Below, piece after piece: positions 56,355 through 64,000 of a stretch of 64,000 bases of DNA. The stretch is from VRUE01 sp963697805 (GTDB taxonomy: Bacteria > Actinomycetota > Thermoleophilia > Solirubrobacterales > 70-9). Numbering within the stretch: position 1 is the stretch's first letter; each line of letters opens with the position of its first letter. The notes beneath the pieces are model-generated. The model saw nothing but the letters and a program-made list of their open reading frames with translations, was not told the DNA's origin and did no database searches. The position numbers were made by a program, and so were the translations under genes. Where the stretch lies: contig CAVOPB010000001.1 in NCBI GenBank assembly GCA_963697805.1, positions 248,001-312,000 on the forward strand, given 5' to 3'.

Positions 56355-57071
56355 GTGACGCTCTCGAAGGACTCGGTCCGCAAAGAGATCTGGCAGGCGA
56401 TGGAACGCGAGGGGGTTTCGCGCTTTCCCGGGGCCGAGGGCAGGATCCCGAACTTCGCCGGGGCGCGGATGGCGGCCGAGAAGCTCGCCGGCCACCGGCT
56501 CTGGAAGCGGGCCCAGGCGATCAAGGCCAACCCGGACTCACCGCAGACCCACGCCCGGCGCCGTGCGCTCGAGGAAGGCAAGACGGTGATCATGGCGGTG
56601 CCGCGCCTGCGCGACCCACACCCGTTCAGGGTGCTGGAACCGAAACGGCTCTCGAAGGAGGCGCTGAAGGAGGCGGCGACGATCAAGGGCGCGCTGAAGC
56701 ACGGGCGGGTGGTCGCGCTCGACGACCTGCCGGCGATCGACTTCGTCCTCTGCGGCTCGGTCGGGGTCAACCTCAGCGGGGCGCGGGTCGGCAAAGGCGG
56801 CGGCTACTCGGACCTCGAGTACGGGATCCTGATCGACGCCGGCAAGATCGACGCCCACACGATCGTCGCCACCACCGTGCACCCGATGCAGATCGTCCGC
56901 CGGCACCTGATGATGACCGCGCACGACCTGCCGGTCGACATGATCGCGACGCCCCGGGCCGTGATCGAGGTCGACAGCCAGTACGACCGACCCCGGGGAA
57001 TCCTCTGGGACCACCTCCAGCCACCGCAGATCCGCGAGATCCCGGTTCTGGAACGGATGGGCTACGCCTGA
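56355..57071 (+). CDS. 5-formyltetrahydrofolate cyclo-ligase family protein
   Basis: 238 residues from GTG 56355 (GTG 56328 would add nine). Starts VTLSKDSVRKEIWQAMEREG and carries the MTHFS-type signature VNLSGARVGKGGGYSDLEYG and TTVHPMQIV. The true enzyme converts 5-formyl-THF to 5,10-methenyl-THF using ATP; this longer branch may have another activity. AAGGA is some distance upstream. Codes on the plus strand between minus-strand genes. Confidence 0.88.
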   Translation: MTLSKDSVRKEIWQAMEREGVSRFPGAEGRIPNFAGARMAAEKLAGHRLWKRAQAIKANPDSPQTHARRRALEEGKTVIMAVPRLRDPHPFRVLEPKRLSKEALKEAATIKGALKHGRVVALDDLPAIDFVLCGSVGVNLSGARVGKGGGYSDLEYGILIDAGKIDAHTIVATTVHPMQIVRRHLMMTAHDLPVDMIATPRAVIEVDSQYDRPRGILWDHLQPPQIREIPVLERMGYA

Positions 57072-57159
57072 TCCCCCACGGCGAGTTTGCAACCACCGTC
57101 GCCTAGCGGCGGTCAACGCCAACTCGGCAGGGTTGGGGACCGGGGGGCGGCAGCTCGGA

Positions 57160-57211
57160 GGCGGCGATGCGGGCCGCGATCGTCTCGTCGTCGAGGTCAA
57201 TCTCGAGCCTG
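57160..57211 (-). pseudogene. Duplicated fragment of an ilvD 3' region
   Basis: 52 bp matching ilvD positions 57631-57682 with 48 identities. On the minus strand it encodes LEIDLDDETIAARIAA, as in IlvD, and then runs out of homology (SELPPPGP). It lies about 330 bp from the end of the true ilvD in the same orientation. A leftover of a partial duplication or of a replaced ilvD copy. Confidence 0.7.
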
Positions 57212-57247
57212 CCGGCCGCGAGGTCGGATCGACGTTAGGGTCAAAGC

Positions 57248-57496
57248 ATGGCCGGTCCGTGGATCGAACTGGAATTGGGAATGCGATCCCCCGACGATGC
57301 CGGGCAGGACCGAGCGGCGGGAATCGTCGCGAGACTCCGTGAGCAAGGCACGAGCGTCCGCGGGGACGGGCCGCCCTGGCACACGGACGTCGAAACCGAT
57401 GACCTCGCAGTGGCCCTGCGATCCTTCGGCGCCGACCTCGGGTCAATCGACGAGGGCTGGGAAGAGATCCTGACCATCGGCCCGGCCAGGGGCTGA
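57248..57496 (+). CDS. Small hypothetical protein (82 aa)
   Basis: MAGPWIELELGMRSPDDAGQ..., 82 residues, acidic, with no membrane segment; probably alpha/beta (GIVARLREQGTSVRG; DLAVALRSFGADLGSID). No clear Shine-Dalgarno sequence and no known family, but the codon use looks coding and the frame sits between two 3' ends. Moderate support only. Confidence 0.5.
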   Translation: MAGPWIELELGMRSPDDAGQDRAAGIVARLREQGTSVRGDGPPWHTDVETDDLAVALRSFGADLGSIDEGWEEILTIGPARG

Positions 57497-57537
57497 CCCT
57501 CCACGCCGGACGGCGGGGCTTCTCGTTCGCCGGTATC

Positions 57538-59241
57538 TCAGGACGTGATGGCGCCGGCCGCGGCCGAGCTGACGGTGGCCGCGTACTTCGACATCACGCC
57601 GGTCCCGAACGGGGAGGGCGGCGACTCGTAGGCGGCGATGCGCGCCGCGATCGTCTCGTCGTCGAGGTCGATATCGAGGCTGCGAGCGTCGATGTCGACG
57701 CTGATCGTGTCGCCCTCGGCGATCGCGGCGATCGGGCCGCCCTTGGCCGCCTCGGGCGCGACGTGGCCGATCATCAGCCCGCGGGTCGCCCCGGAGAAGC
57801 GGCCGTCGGTCACCATCGCGACGCTCTCGCCGAGCCCCTCGCCGACAATCGCCGCGGTGACCTGGAGCATCTCGCGCATCCCGGGCCCGCCGGCCGGGCC
57901 CTCGTTGCGGATGACGACGATGTCGCCGGGGTTGATCTTCTGCTCCTTGACCGCGCGGAAGCATTCCTCCTCGGACTCGAACACTCTGGCGGGCCCGGTC
58001 TGCTGGGTGCGCTCGGTCCCGGCGAGCTTGACGACCGCCCCTTCGGGGGCGAGGTTGCCCTTGAGGATCGCCAGCCCCCCTTCGGCCTTGAGCGGATCGT
58101 CGATCGGACGCACGACCTCCTGGCCCGGCGCCTCGGTCGCCGCCGCGGCGACCTCGCCGATCGTCTGGCCGGTCACGGTCAGGGCGTCGGCGTGGAGGGC
58201 GCCGGCCTCGGCCAGTCGGCTGAGCAGCACCGGCACACCGCCGGCGGCGTAGAGGTCGGTGGCGACGAACCGACCCCCCGGCTTGAGATCGGCGAGGAGG
58301 GGCGTGGCGCGGGAGATGCGCTCGAAGTCGTCGATCGAGAGCTCGATGCCGAGCTCGTGGGCGAGCGCGATCAGGTGGAGGACGCCGTTGGTCGACCCGC
58401 CGGATGCGCAGACGCAGGCGATCGCGTTCTCGAGCGAGTCGCGGGTGATGATCCTGCTCGGGCGGATGTCATCCACGAGGACCCTCATCACGAGCTCGCC
58501 GATCCGCTCGGCGACGTTTCCCTTCTCATCGTCTTCGGCCGGGACCATCGCCGACCCCCCGGCGCTGACCCCGAGCGCCTCGAAGGCGCAGGCCATCGTG
58601 TTGGCGGTGAACTGGCCGCCGCAGGCGCCGGCGCCGGGGCTGGCGACGCCCTCGAGCTCGTTCAGTTCCTCATCGGTCATGTCACCGCTGTTGTGGGCGC
58701 CGATCGCCTCGAAGATGTCGAGGATCGTGACGTCGTGCCCGTGCCAGTGGCCGGGCGCGATCGAGCCGCCGTAGAGCACGACGGAGGGAACGTCGAGGCG
58801 GGCGAGCGCCATCGCGCAGCCCGGGATCGTCTTGTCGCAGGCGCAGAGGGCGACGATCGCGTCGAACTGGTAGCCGCGGGCCATCAGCTCGATCGAGTCG
58901 GCGATCACCTCGCGGCTGACGAGCGAGGCCTTCATCCCCTGGGTCCCCATCGTGACCCCGTCGGAGACGGCGACGGTGTTGAACTCCATCGGGGTGCCGC
59001 CGGCGGCGCGGACCCCCTCTTTGACGTGCTCGGCGAGGCCGCGGAGATGGAAGTTGCACGGCATCGCCTCGGTCCAGGTGTTGGCGATCCCGATCGTCGG
59101 CCGGCTGAGCGCCTCGTCGTCGAACCCGATTCCCTTCATGTAGGCGCGTGAGTGGGCGCGGTCGGGGCCGTCGAAGACGACGCTCGAGCGTGGGCGGGGC
59201 AGGCTGGTCGCTGTGTTGCCGTTCGAGCTCATTGGGTGCAA
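57538..59241 (-). CDS. ilvD: Dihydroxy-acid dehydratase
   Basis: 567 residues. Removes water from 2,3-dihydroxy acids in valine/isoleucine synthesis. Fe-S ligand cysteines are in MPCNFHLRGL, CACDKTIPGC and SPGAGACGGQFTANTMACA. The C-terminal domain has DGRFSGATRGLMIGH and ends DETIAARIAAYESPPSPFGT. Full length for the family. It starts 2 nt after thiD ends (59244) on the minus strand, so transcription with thiD is likely. Confidence 0.97.
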   Translation of the reverse strand: MHPMSSNGNTATSLPRPRSSVVFDGPDRAHSRAYMKGIGFDDEALSRPTIGIANTWTEAMPCNFHLRGLAEHVKEGVRAAGGTPMEFNTVAVSDGVTMGTQGMKASLVSREVIADSIELMARGYQFDAIVALCACDKTIPGCAMALARLDVPSVVLYGGSIAPGHWHGHDVTILDIFEAIGAHNSGDMTDEELNELEGVASPGAGACGGQFTANTMACAFEALGVSAGGSAMVPAEDDEKGNVAERIGELVMRVLVDDIRPSRIITRDSLENAIACVCASGGSTNGVLHLIALAHELGIELSIDDFERISRATPLLADLKPGGRFVATDLYAAGGVPVLLSRLAEAGALHADALTVTGQTIGEVAAAATEAPGQEVVRPIDDPLKAEGGLAILKGNLAPEGAVVKLAGTERTQQTGPARVFESEEECFRAVKEQKINPGDIVVIRNEGPAGGPGMREMLQVTAAIVGEGLGESVAMVTDGRFSGATRGLMIGHVAPEAAKGGPIAAIAEGDTISVDIDARSLDIDLDDETIAARIAAYESPPSPFGTGVMSKYAATVSSAAAGAITS

Positions 59242-59243
59242 AT

Positions 59244-60128
59244 CTACTGACGAGGCCCAGGCGCCAGCGAGGCAAGGACGCAGGGGCCCGACATAGCGCC
59301 TCTATTCGGGCGACCGAGGACGCCGCCTCGCGGCGTCTGGGTCCGCAGATCGAAAACGTCGACCGGTCCCGGCCCTGCTCCGATGCCCCGCAACCCGGCG
59401 GCGATCGCTTCCGAGGCTACCTCGCGGGCGCGTCGTGCGGCCTCGAGCGGTGTCTCGCCGAGCGCAAGCCCGGCGGCGAGCGCCGAGGAGTGGGTGCAGC
59501 CGGAGCCATGGGAGGCGCCATCGGGGTGGCGCTCGCCGACGATCTCGACGGGCTCGGTGCCGTCGAGGAAGACGTCGACCACCTGGTCGCTGTGACCGCC
59601 GGTGACGACTACCGCGTCGGGGCCCAGGGCCAGCATCGCGCGCGCCAGGTCCGCTTGGGCAACCTCCTCCCCCGCCCCGGCCAGCGCCCGAGCCTCGGGG
59701 ATGTTCGGGGTGGCGACCGTCGTCCGTGGCAGCAGCAGGCTGGTCAGGGCCTCGCGTGCGTCGTCGTCGAGCAGGACGGCGCCGCTCTCGGCGACCATCA
59801 CCGGATCGACCACCACCGGCGCCGCGCCGACCAGGTCGAGCGCCTCGACGACCGCGGCGACCGTCTCGGCGCTGCCGAGCATCCCGACCTTGACCGCGTC
59901 GACGCCGATGTCCTCGGCGACCGATCGCACCTGGGCGACGATCATGGCGGGCGAGACGGCCTCGATGGCGCTGACCCCAACCGTGTTCTGCGCCGTGATC
60001 GCCGTGATCGCCGTCATCCCGTGCACGCCGCAGCGCGCGAACGCCTTCAGATCGGCCTGGATGCCGGCGCCGCCGCCCGAGTCCGATCCGGCGATCGAGA
60101 GGACGGTCGGGATCGGTCTGGCGGCCAT
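59244..60128 (-). CDS. thiD: Hydroxymethylpyrimidine/phosphomethylpyrimidine kinase
   Basis: 294 residues. Signatures VLSIAGSDSGGGAGIQADLKAF, VVVDPVMVAESG and SHGSGCTHSSALAAGLALG are intact. It phosphorylates HMP and HMP-P for thiamine synthesis. The C-terminal ~40 residues are an extra low-complexity tail (TPRGGVLGRPNRG...). No TPP riboswitch fits in the 75-nt upstream gap; a hairpin is there instead. It lies between dprA and ilvD on the same strand. Confidence 0.95.
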   Translation of the reverse strand: MAARPIPTVLSIAGSDSGGGAGIQADLKAFARCGVHGMTAITAITAQNTVGVSAIEAVSPAMIVAQVRSVAEDIGVDAVKVGMLGSAETVAAVVEALDLVGAAPVVVDPVMVAESGAVLLDDDAREALTSLLLPRTTVATPNIPEARALAGAGEEVAQADLARAMLALGPDAVVVTGGHSDQVVDVFLDGTEPVEIVGERHPDGASHGSGCTHSSALAAGLALGETPLEAARRAREVASEAIAAGLRGIGAGPGPVDVFDLRTQTPRGGVLGRPNRGAMSGPCVLASLAPGPRQ

Positions 60129-60136
60129 CAGGCTAA

Positions 60137-60162
60137 TCTCGCGCTTCGCTCGCTGCGCGAGA
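60137..60162 (-). other. Hairpin in the thiD leader
   Basis: 8-bp stem TCTCGCGC/GCGCGAGA with a 10-nt loop, 9 nt upstream of the thiD start, within the thiD-dprA gap. Could be the dprA terminator or could mask the thiD start; no riboswitch consensus. Confidence 0.5.
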
Positions 60163-60203
60163 AATCAGATATGCACGCTTGCTCGCTCCGCACTCGTGGG
60201 AGC

Positions 60204-61325
60204 CTAGTCAGGCGCCGTCTGGGTGGTCCGCAGGTAGACGCCGACGAGCGAGCATGAGACGTAGCCCATCGACTCGAGGGTGGCGAGTGCCGCAGCCGCG
60301 TCGGGGCCCGAGAAATCGAGAGCGGCGGCGATCCCGTCGCAGGTCTCCTCCCCCCTCTCGACCGCCTCGAGGACCCCCTGCAGCGCGGGCTCGAGCGGGG
60401 GACCGGAGCGCTCCAGCGTCCGCGCTCCGGGTCCCAACATCGCGTCGAGCACGTCCTGGGCGTCGCGGACGACACAGGCGCCGCCGGCAAGGAGATTGTT
60501 CGGCCCGGCCGAGAGCCGGGAGCCCACCGGACCCGGCACGGCGCCGAGGTCGCGGCCGAGATCCTGGGCGAGGTCGGCGGTGATCAGGGAGCCCGATCGT
60601 TCCGCCGCCTCGACGACGACGGTCATACCCGCCAGGGCGGCCATGATCCGGTTGCGGGCCGGAAACGTCCAACGCCAGGCGCCGGTCCCCGGCGGCAGCT
60701 CGGAGAGAACGAGGCCGAGCTCGCCGATCCGCCGCCAGAGCGACCGGTGAGCGGCCGGATAGGAGATGTCGGCGCCACAGCCAAGAACGGCGACCGTCAT
60801 CCCCGGGGCCTCGAGCGCGCCCCGGTGCGCACAGGCATCGATCCCGAAAGCGAGGCCGCTGACGACCACCTGACCGGACGCCGCCAGCTCGCGGGCGAGC
60901 TCCCGAGCGACCTCGCGGCCGTAGGAGCTCGCACGGCGGGACCCGACCACCGTCACCGCCGCCTCGGGCTCAAGCCGGGCGAGCAGCGCCGGGTCGCCGC
61001 GGCCGATCAGGGCCCAGGGGGCGTCCGCGGCATCGCCGAGCCCGACCGGGAAGAGCGGGTCGTGGCGACAGCAGGCCCAGCACTGCGCGCCGAGCAGGTC
61101 GGCTCGGATCCTGCTCTCCGTGATCCCCTCGACGCCCTCGAGCATGCGGTCCGCCACCTGCGGCGCCACGACCGCGACGAGGTCCTGGTTGGAGAGGCGC
61201 AGCAACTCGGGCGAGCGCGAGCCCGGCGCGCCGGTCGCGATCTTCTCGATGTATGGCGCGAGCTGGGCCAGAAGCCAGGACCGGCGCAGGCACTCAGGGC
61301 ACGCCTCCGGGCTGCGCTCACTCAC
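60204..61325 (-). CDS. dprA: DNA-processing protein DprA
   Basis: 373 residues. N-terminal helical region, Rossmann core with VVGSRRASSYGREVARELA, SGLAFGIDACAHRGAL, VLGCGADISYPAAH and PPGTGAWRWTFPARNRIMAAL, and a C-terminal winged helix (ERGEETCDGIAAALDFSG...). Binds single-stranded DNA and loads RecA in transformation. The start overlaps the ComM stop by 8 nt, so the two are coupled, as in many genomes. Confidence 0.96.
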   Translation of the reverse strand: MSERSPEACPECLRRSWLLAQLAPYIEKIATGAPGSRSPELLRLSNQDLVAVVAPQVADRMLEGVEGITESRIRADLLGAQCWACCRHDPLFPVGLGDAADAPWALIGRGDPALLARLEPEAAVTVVGSRRASSYGREVARELARELAASGQVVVSGLAFGIDACAHRGALEAPGMTVAVLGCGADISYPAAHRSLWRRIGELGLVLSELPPGTGAWRWTFPARNRIMAALAGMTVVVEAAERSGSLITADLAQDLGRDLGAVPGPVGSRLSAGPNNLLAGGACVVRDAQDVLDAMLGPGARTLERSGPPLEPALQGVLEAVERGEETCDGIAAALDFSGPDAAAALATLESMGYVSCSLVGVYLRTTQTAPD

Positions 61326-62835
61326 GGTCGCGCCTTCGCAGCTGCAGGGCCTGCGCCATCTGGTTGGTCCCGATCTCCCCCTCGCCGGCGAGGTCGGCGA
61401 CCGTGCGCGCCAGACGCAGCACCCTGTCGTGGGCCCGGCCGCTGAGGCGCCGCCTGGAGTAGGCCTCAGCCAGCAGCGCCGTCGCGTCGTCCGCGACCTC
61501 GCACTCGCGAGCCTCGGCCGGGGTCATCTCGGCGTTGCTGCGGCCGGGGCCGAGGCGCCGTTCCTGCCGCTCGCGGGCGGCGACGACTCGCCCGCGCACC
61601 GGCTCCGAGCCCTCTCCCTCCTCGCCGGCGATCTCGGCCGCGCTCGGCTGCCGGACCGAGGCGAGGATGTCGATCCTGTCCGCGAGCGCGCCGCTGAGCC
61701 GGCCCTGGTAGCGCTGAGTGTCGAGCGGCGGGCAGGTGCAGTCCGGGTCGGCCTCGCCACGGCCGCAGGGGCATGGATTGGCAGCCGCGACCAGCATGAA
61801 CCGGCACGGCAGGCGCCGGGCGCCGCCGGTCCGGGCGATCGTGACCCAGCCGGACTCCAGGGGCGCCCTCAGCGCCTCCAGGGTGTCGCGCCGGAACTCG
61901 CAGAGCTCGTCGAGGAAGAGGACGCCGCGATGGGCCATCGTCGCCTCGCCGGGGCCGGGCGGGTTGCCGCCGCCGACCAGCCCCGCCGGGCTGATCGTGT
62001 GATGGGGCGCCCGAAAGGGCCTGCCTCCCAGAGGCCCGCCGTCGAGCCTGCCGCAGGCGCTGGCGATCCGCGCCACCTCGAGCGCCTCGAGCGCCGCCAG
62101 CGGCGGCAGGATCGAGGGCAGCCGGGCAGCCGCCAGTGACTTGCCGGCGCCCGGCGGGCCGACGACGAGCAGGCTGTGACCGCCCGCCGCGGCGACCTCG
62201 AGGGCGTAACGCAGATGGCGCTGGCCGCGCAGGTCGGCGAGGTCGGGCGCGCTCGATGCGGAGTCGGAGTGGAGCGGCAGCGGCGGCGGCCGCTCGGCGA
62301 TCTCCGCCCCCGCGGCCAACCCTGCGAGCTGGCCGAGGCTCTCGATCGGAATCACCTCGATGCCGTCGACCAGCGCCGCCTCGGAGCCGTTGGCGGCGGG
62401 GACGACGATCGAGTCCTCCCCCGCCTCGCGGGCCGCCTCGGCGACGGCGAGGGCGCCGTGGACGGGCCGGACCGAGCCGTCGAGAGCGAGCTCGCCGACC
62501 ATCGCCAGCCGCCGCGGCTCGGACCAGCTCAACTGGCCCGAGGCGGTCAGGAGCGCCGCCGCCATCGGCAGGTCGAGGCCGGGCCCGGCCTTGCGGACAC
62601 TCGCCGGAGCGAGGTTGGCGACGATCCGCCGCAGCGGGAACTCGAAACCGCAGTTCGTGATCGCCGCCCGCACCCGCTCACGTGCCTCTCTGACGGCGGC
62701 GTCCGGAAGGCCGACCACGGAGAAGGCGGGAAGGCCCCGCCGCACGTCGACCTCGACCCGGACGGGGCGGGCCGAGATCCCGTCCAGCGTGAATGTCCGC
62801 GAGGTGGCGAGCATCGGGGCGAGCCTGTCGGTCAT
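61318..62835 (-). CDS. comM: YifB/ComM family Mg-chelatase-like AAA+ ATPase
   Basis: 505 residues. N-terminal Lon-like fold (LDGISARPVRVEVDVRRGLPAFSVVGLPD), Walker A VVGPPGAGKSLAA, Walker B GVLFLDELCEFRRDTLEALR, a cysteine cluster (CPCGRGEADPDCTCPP) typical of the family, and a C-terminal helical domain. A helicase promoting branch migration during natural transformation. First gene of the comM-dprA-thiD-ilvD direction. The 136 nt between it and yraN hold the divergent promoters. Confidence 0.95.
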   Translation of the reverse strand: MTDRLAPMLATSRTFTLDGISARPVRVEVDVRRGLPAFSVVGLPDAAVREARERVRAAITNCGFEFPLRRIVANLAPASVRKAGPGLDLPMAAALLTASGQLSWSEPRRLAMVGELALDGSVRPVHGALAVAEAAREAGEDSIVVPAANGSEAALVDGIEVIPIESLGQLAGLAAGAEIAERPPPLPLHSDSASSAPDLADLRGQRHLRYALEVAAAGGHSLLVVGPPGAGKSLAAARLPSILPPLAALEALEVARIASACGRLDGGPLGGRPFRAPHHTISPAGLVGGGNPPGPGEATMAHRGVLFLDELCEFRRDTLEALRAPLESGWVTIARTGGARRLPCRFMLVAAANPCPCGRGEADPDCTCPPLDTQRYQGRLSGALADRIDILASVRQPSAAEIAGEEGEGSEPVRGRVVAARERQERRLGPGRSNAEMTPAEARECEVADDATALLAEAYSRRRLSGRAHDRVLRLARTVADLAGEGEIGTNQMAQALQLRRRDRE

Positions 62836-62971
62836 CGACGCGCGGGTGGCGCGTCGATCTCAAGAAGTCCGCAGACCCTCTGTGCCGTAACGGCGACTGC
62901 CCGCCAACCGTCCCACTGCCCTTGCGTTCTGCGCGCCACCCGTGCGCGCCGCGCCCCTAGCGTCGGCGCCG

Positions 62972-63349
62972 ATGACCATCGCCCGCCAGCGGATCGGACG
63001 CCGCGCCGAGGACCTGGTGGCGGCGCGGCTCGTGGCCGCCGGCTGGCGGATCGTCGAGCGCAACGCCCGGACCCGGGTCGGCGAGATCGACATCGTCGCC
63101 CTCGAGGGCCGGACCCTCGTCTTCGTCGAGGTCAAGGCCGGGCTGGCGGGCTCCGACCTCGGGCCGGAGCGACCGGTGCTCGCCGTCGGCCCCCGCAAGC
63201 AACTGCGGATCCGCCGAGTGGCGGTCGCCTGGATCGCGACCCGCCGGCAGGCCCCCGCCTACGGGGAGATCCGCTTCGACGTCGTCGGCGTCAGCTTCGA
63301 CCGCGCCGGGACCAACCTCGCGGTCGAGCACATCCGCAACGCCTTCTAG
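62972..63349 (+). CDS. yraN: YraN family (UPF0102) predicted endonuclease
   Basis: 125 residues. Restriction-endonuclease-like fold with GRRAEDLVAARL, ERNARTRVGEIDIVAL and TLVFVEVKAG, giving the E...D...E-x-K metal-binding set. Function not firmly known; it usually neighbours rnhB and comM as here. It runs opposite to both and ends one base before the rnhB stop region. Confidence 0.92.
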   Translation: MTIARQRIGRRAEDLVAARLVAAGWRIVERNARTRVGEIDIVALEGRTLVFVEVKAGLAGSDLGPERPVLAVGPRKQLRIRRVAVAWIATRRQAPAYGEIRFDVVGVSFDRAGTNLAVEHIRNAF

Positions 63350-63350
63350 C

Positions 63351-63998
63351 TCAGGTCGAGAGCTCGAGCTGGCTGTAGGCGACCGACTGGAACGAGCGGC
63401 GGTGAAGCGGCGAGATCCCGATCCGCTCGATCGCGGCCCGATGCTCGGACGTCGAGTAGCCGACGTGCTCGTCGAATCCCCAACCGGGGTGCTGCTCGGC
63501 GATCCCGTGCATGTATCGGTCCCGGGTCACCTTGGCGAGCACCGATGCGGCCGCGATCGCGGCGCTGGTCCCATCCCCTTCGACGACCGCCCGGTGCGGG
63601 ACGGCGCACCTGCGCAGCGAGAAGCCGTCGACGAGGCAGGTCGCCTCATCGTCCGGCCGCAGCCTCTCGAGCGCGCTCGAGAGTGCCTCGAGGTTCGTCA
63701 CGTGCAGGCCGCGGTCGTCGATGCCGCGCACGCAGCGGATCACGATCGAGGCCCGCGCCGCGGCCCGCAGCACCGCCGGGTAGATCTCCTCACGGCGCTC
63801 TACGTCCATCTGCTTCGAGTCGTGGAGGCCGGCCAGCGAGAGCCGGTCCGAGCGCGACAGCGAGCCGTAGTCGATCAGCACCGCGGCGGCGACCAACGGC
63901 CCGGCCAGGCAGCCGCGCCCGGCCTCATCGGCCCCGGCGACGAGGCGGCTGCCGAGGGCGCGATCGAAGGTGAAGAGGCGCTGGGTCCGCGCCAGCAT
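63351..63998 (-). CDS. rnhB: Ribonuclease HII
   Basis: 215 residues in the window from ATG 63996-63998; the start may lie further out, as only two bases remain. Active-site acids are in ADEAGRGCLAGP (Asp24, Glu25), CLVDGF and EGDGTSAAIAAASVLAKVTRD. Removes ribonucleotides from DNA. Convergent with yraN. Confidence 0.95.
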   Translation of the reverse strand: MLARTQRLFTFDRALGSRLVAGADEAGRGCLAGPLVAAAVLIDYGSLSRSDRLSLAGLHDSKQMDVERREEIYPAVLRAAARASIVIRCVRGIDDRGLHVTNLEALSSALERLRPDDEATCLVDGFSLRRCAVPHRAVVEGDGTSAAIAAASVLAKVTRDRYMHGIAEQHPGWGFDEHVGYSTSEHRAAIERIGISPLHRRSFQSVAYSQLELST

Positions 63999-64000
63999 CC

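Noticed and set aside
57763..59151. 462-codon plus-strand frame opposite ilvD
   Set aside because: Antisense shadow rich in Gly/Arg/Asp; ilvD is certain.
60129..60203. TPP riboswitch upstream of thiD
   Set aside because: Only 75 nt available and no thi-box sequence; just a short hairpin.

Overview
The window is GC-rich DNA of actinobacterial type. A FliA/WhiG sigma factor, XerC-like recombinase, DprA, YifB/ComM, YraN and RNase HII form the housekeeping right end. Together with many secreted RTX-like, collagen-like and beta-propeller proteins and a WS/DGAT enzyme, this suggests a Thermoleophilia/Solirubrobacterales-like soil actinobacterium. That placement is inference from gene content, not a database result.

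Region 1 (1-23.5 kb) is a stress and dormancy-type block. It holds an M50 site-2 protease with CBS domains, a P2-type cation ATPase, a DUF2267 protein, two tandem UspA proteins, a phosphoribosyltransferase-hydrolase fusion beside its own PRPP synthetase, dodecin, a DUF1918 protein, an inositol-phosphatase-like enzyme and a PfkB kinase. It also holds a small zinc-ribbon/99-aa/baeRF (eRF1-like) operon, a secreted S8 protease, Kup, a large LuxR (LAL) regulator with an SDR and a hydrolase, and a wax ester/triacylglycerol synthase. The content closely parallels the mycobacterial DosR dormancy regulon. Six (possibly seven) copies of a 19-bp motif ending in CCGATG/T lie in its promoter regions. Each of the six sits exactly 20 nt upstream of a -10-like hexamer, and two divergent pairs share the same 6-nt gap. 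I read this as one regulon with a common operator; the regulator is not identified.

Region 2 (23.6-42.4 kb) is an accessory island built around tRNA-Gly(GCC). One intact tRNA gene is present (27801-27874). A 3' half lies on its left and three 5' halves on its right, and all break at the same 11-bp anticodon-loop core. Each right-hand copy carries a ~135-bp conserved arm with a strong hairpin, and two also carry the duplicated tRNA promoter flank. These copies divide the island into cassette-like segments that carry secreted or surface proteins and no intact integrase. A decayed tyrosine-recombinase C-terminus lies just outside the last copy. The main cargo is a paralogous family of exported proteins with ~10-residue repeats, with several members broken by frameshifts, all on the minus strand and mostly behind TTGAC-17/18-TAnnnT promoters.

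Region 3 (42.4-49.8 kb) holds envelope and secreted functions: an RmlC-like epimerase, a GT2 glycosyltransferase, a type-3 thrombospondin-repeat protein, further exported repeat proteins, an SDR, a six-TM membrane protein and a large secreted hydrolase-like protein. A 15-bp stem hairpin closes it.

Region 4 (49.9-64 kb) is core chromosome, mostly on the minus strand: VOC protein, RNase HI, a zinc-finger protein, EF-G-like GTPase, WhiG-type sigma, XerC/D, L,D-transpeptidase, (plus strand) 5-FTHF cyclo-ligase-like, IlvD, ThiD, DprA, ComM, (plus strand) YraN and RnhB. A 52-bp fragment of an ilvD 3' end is duplicated near the real gene.
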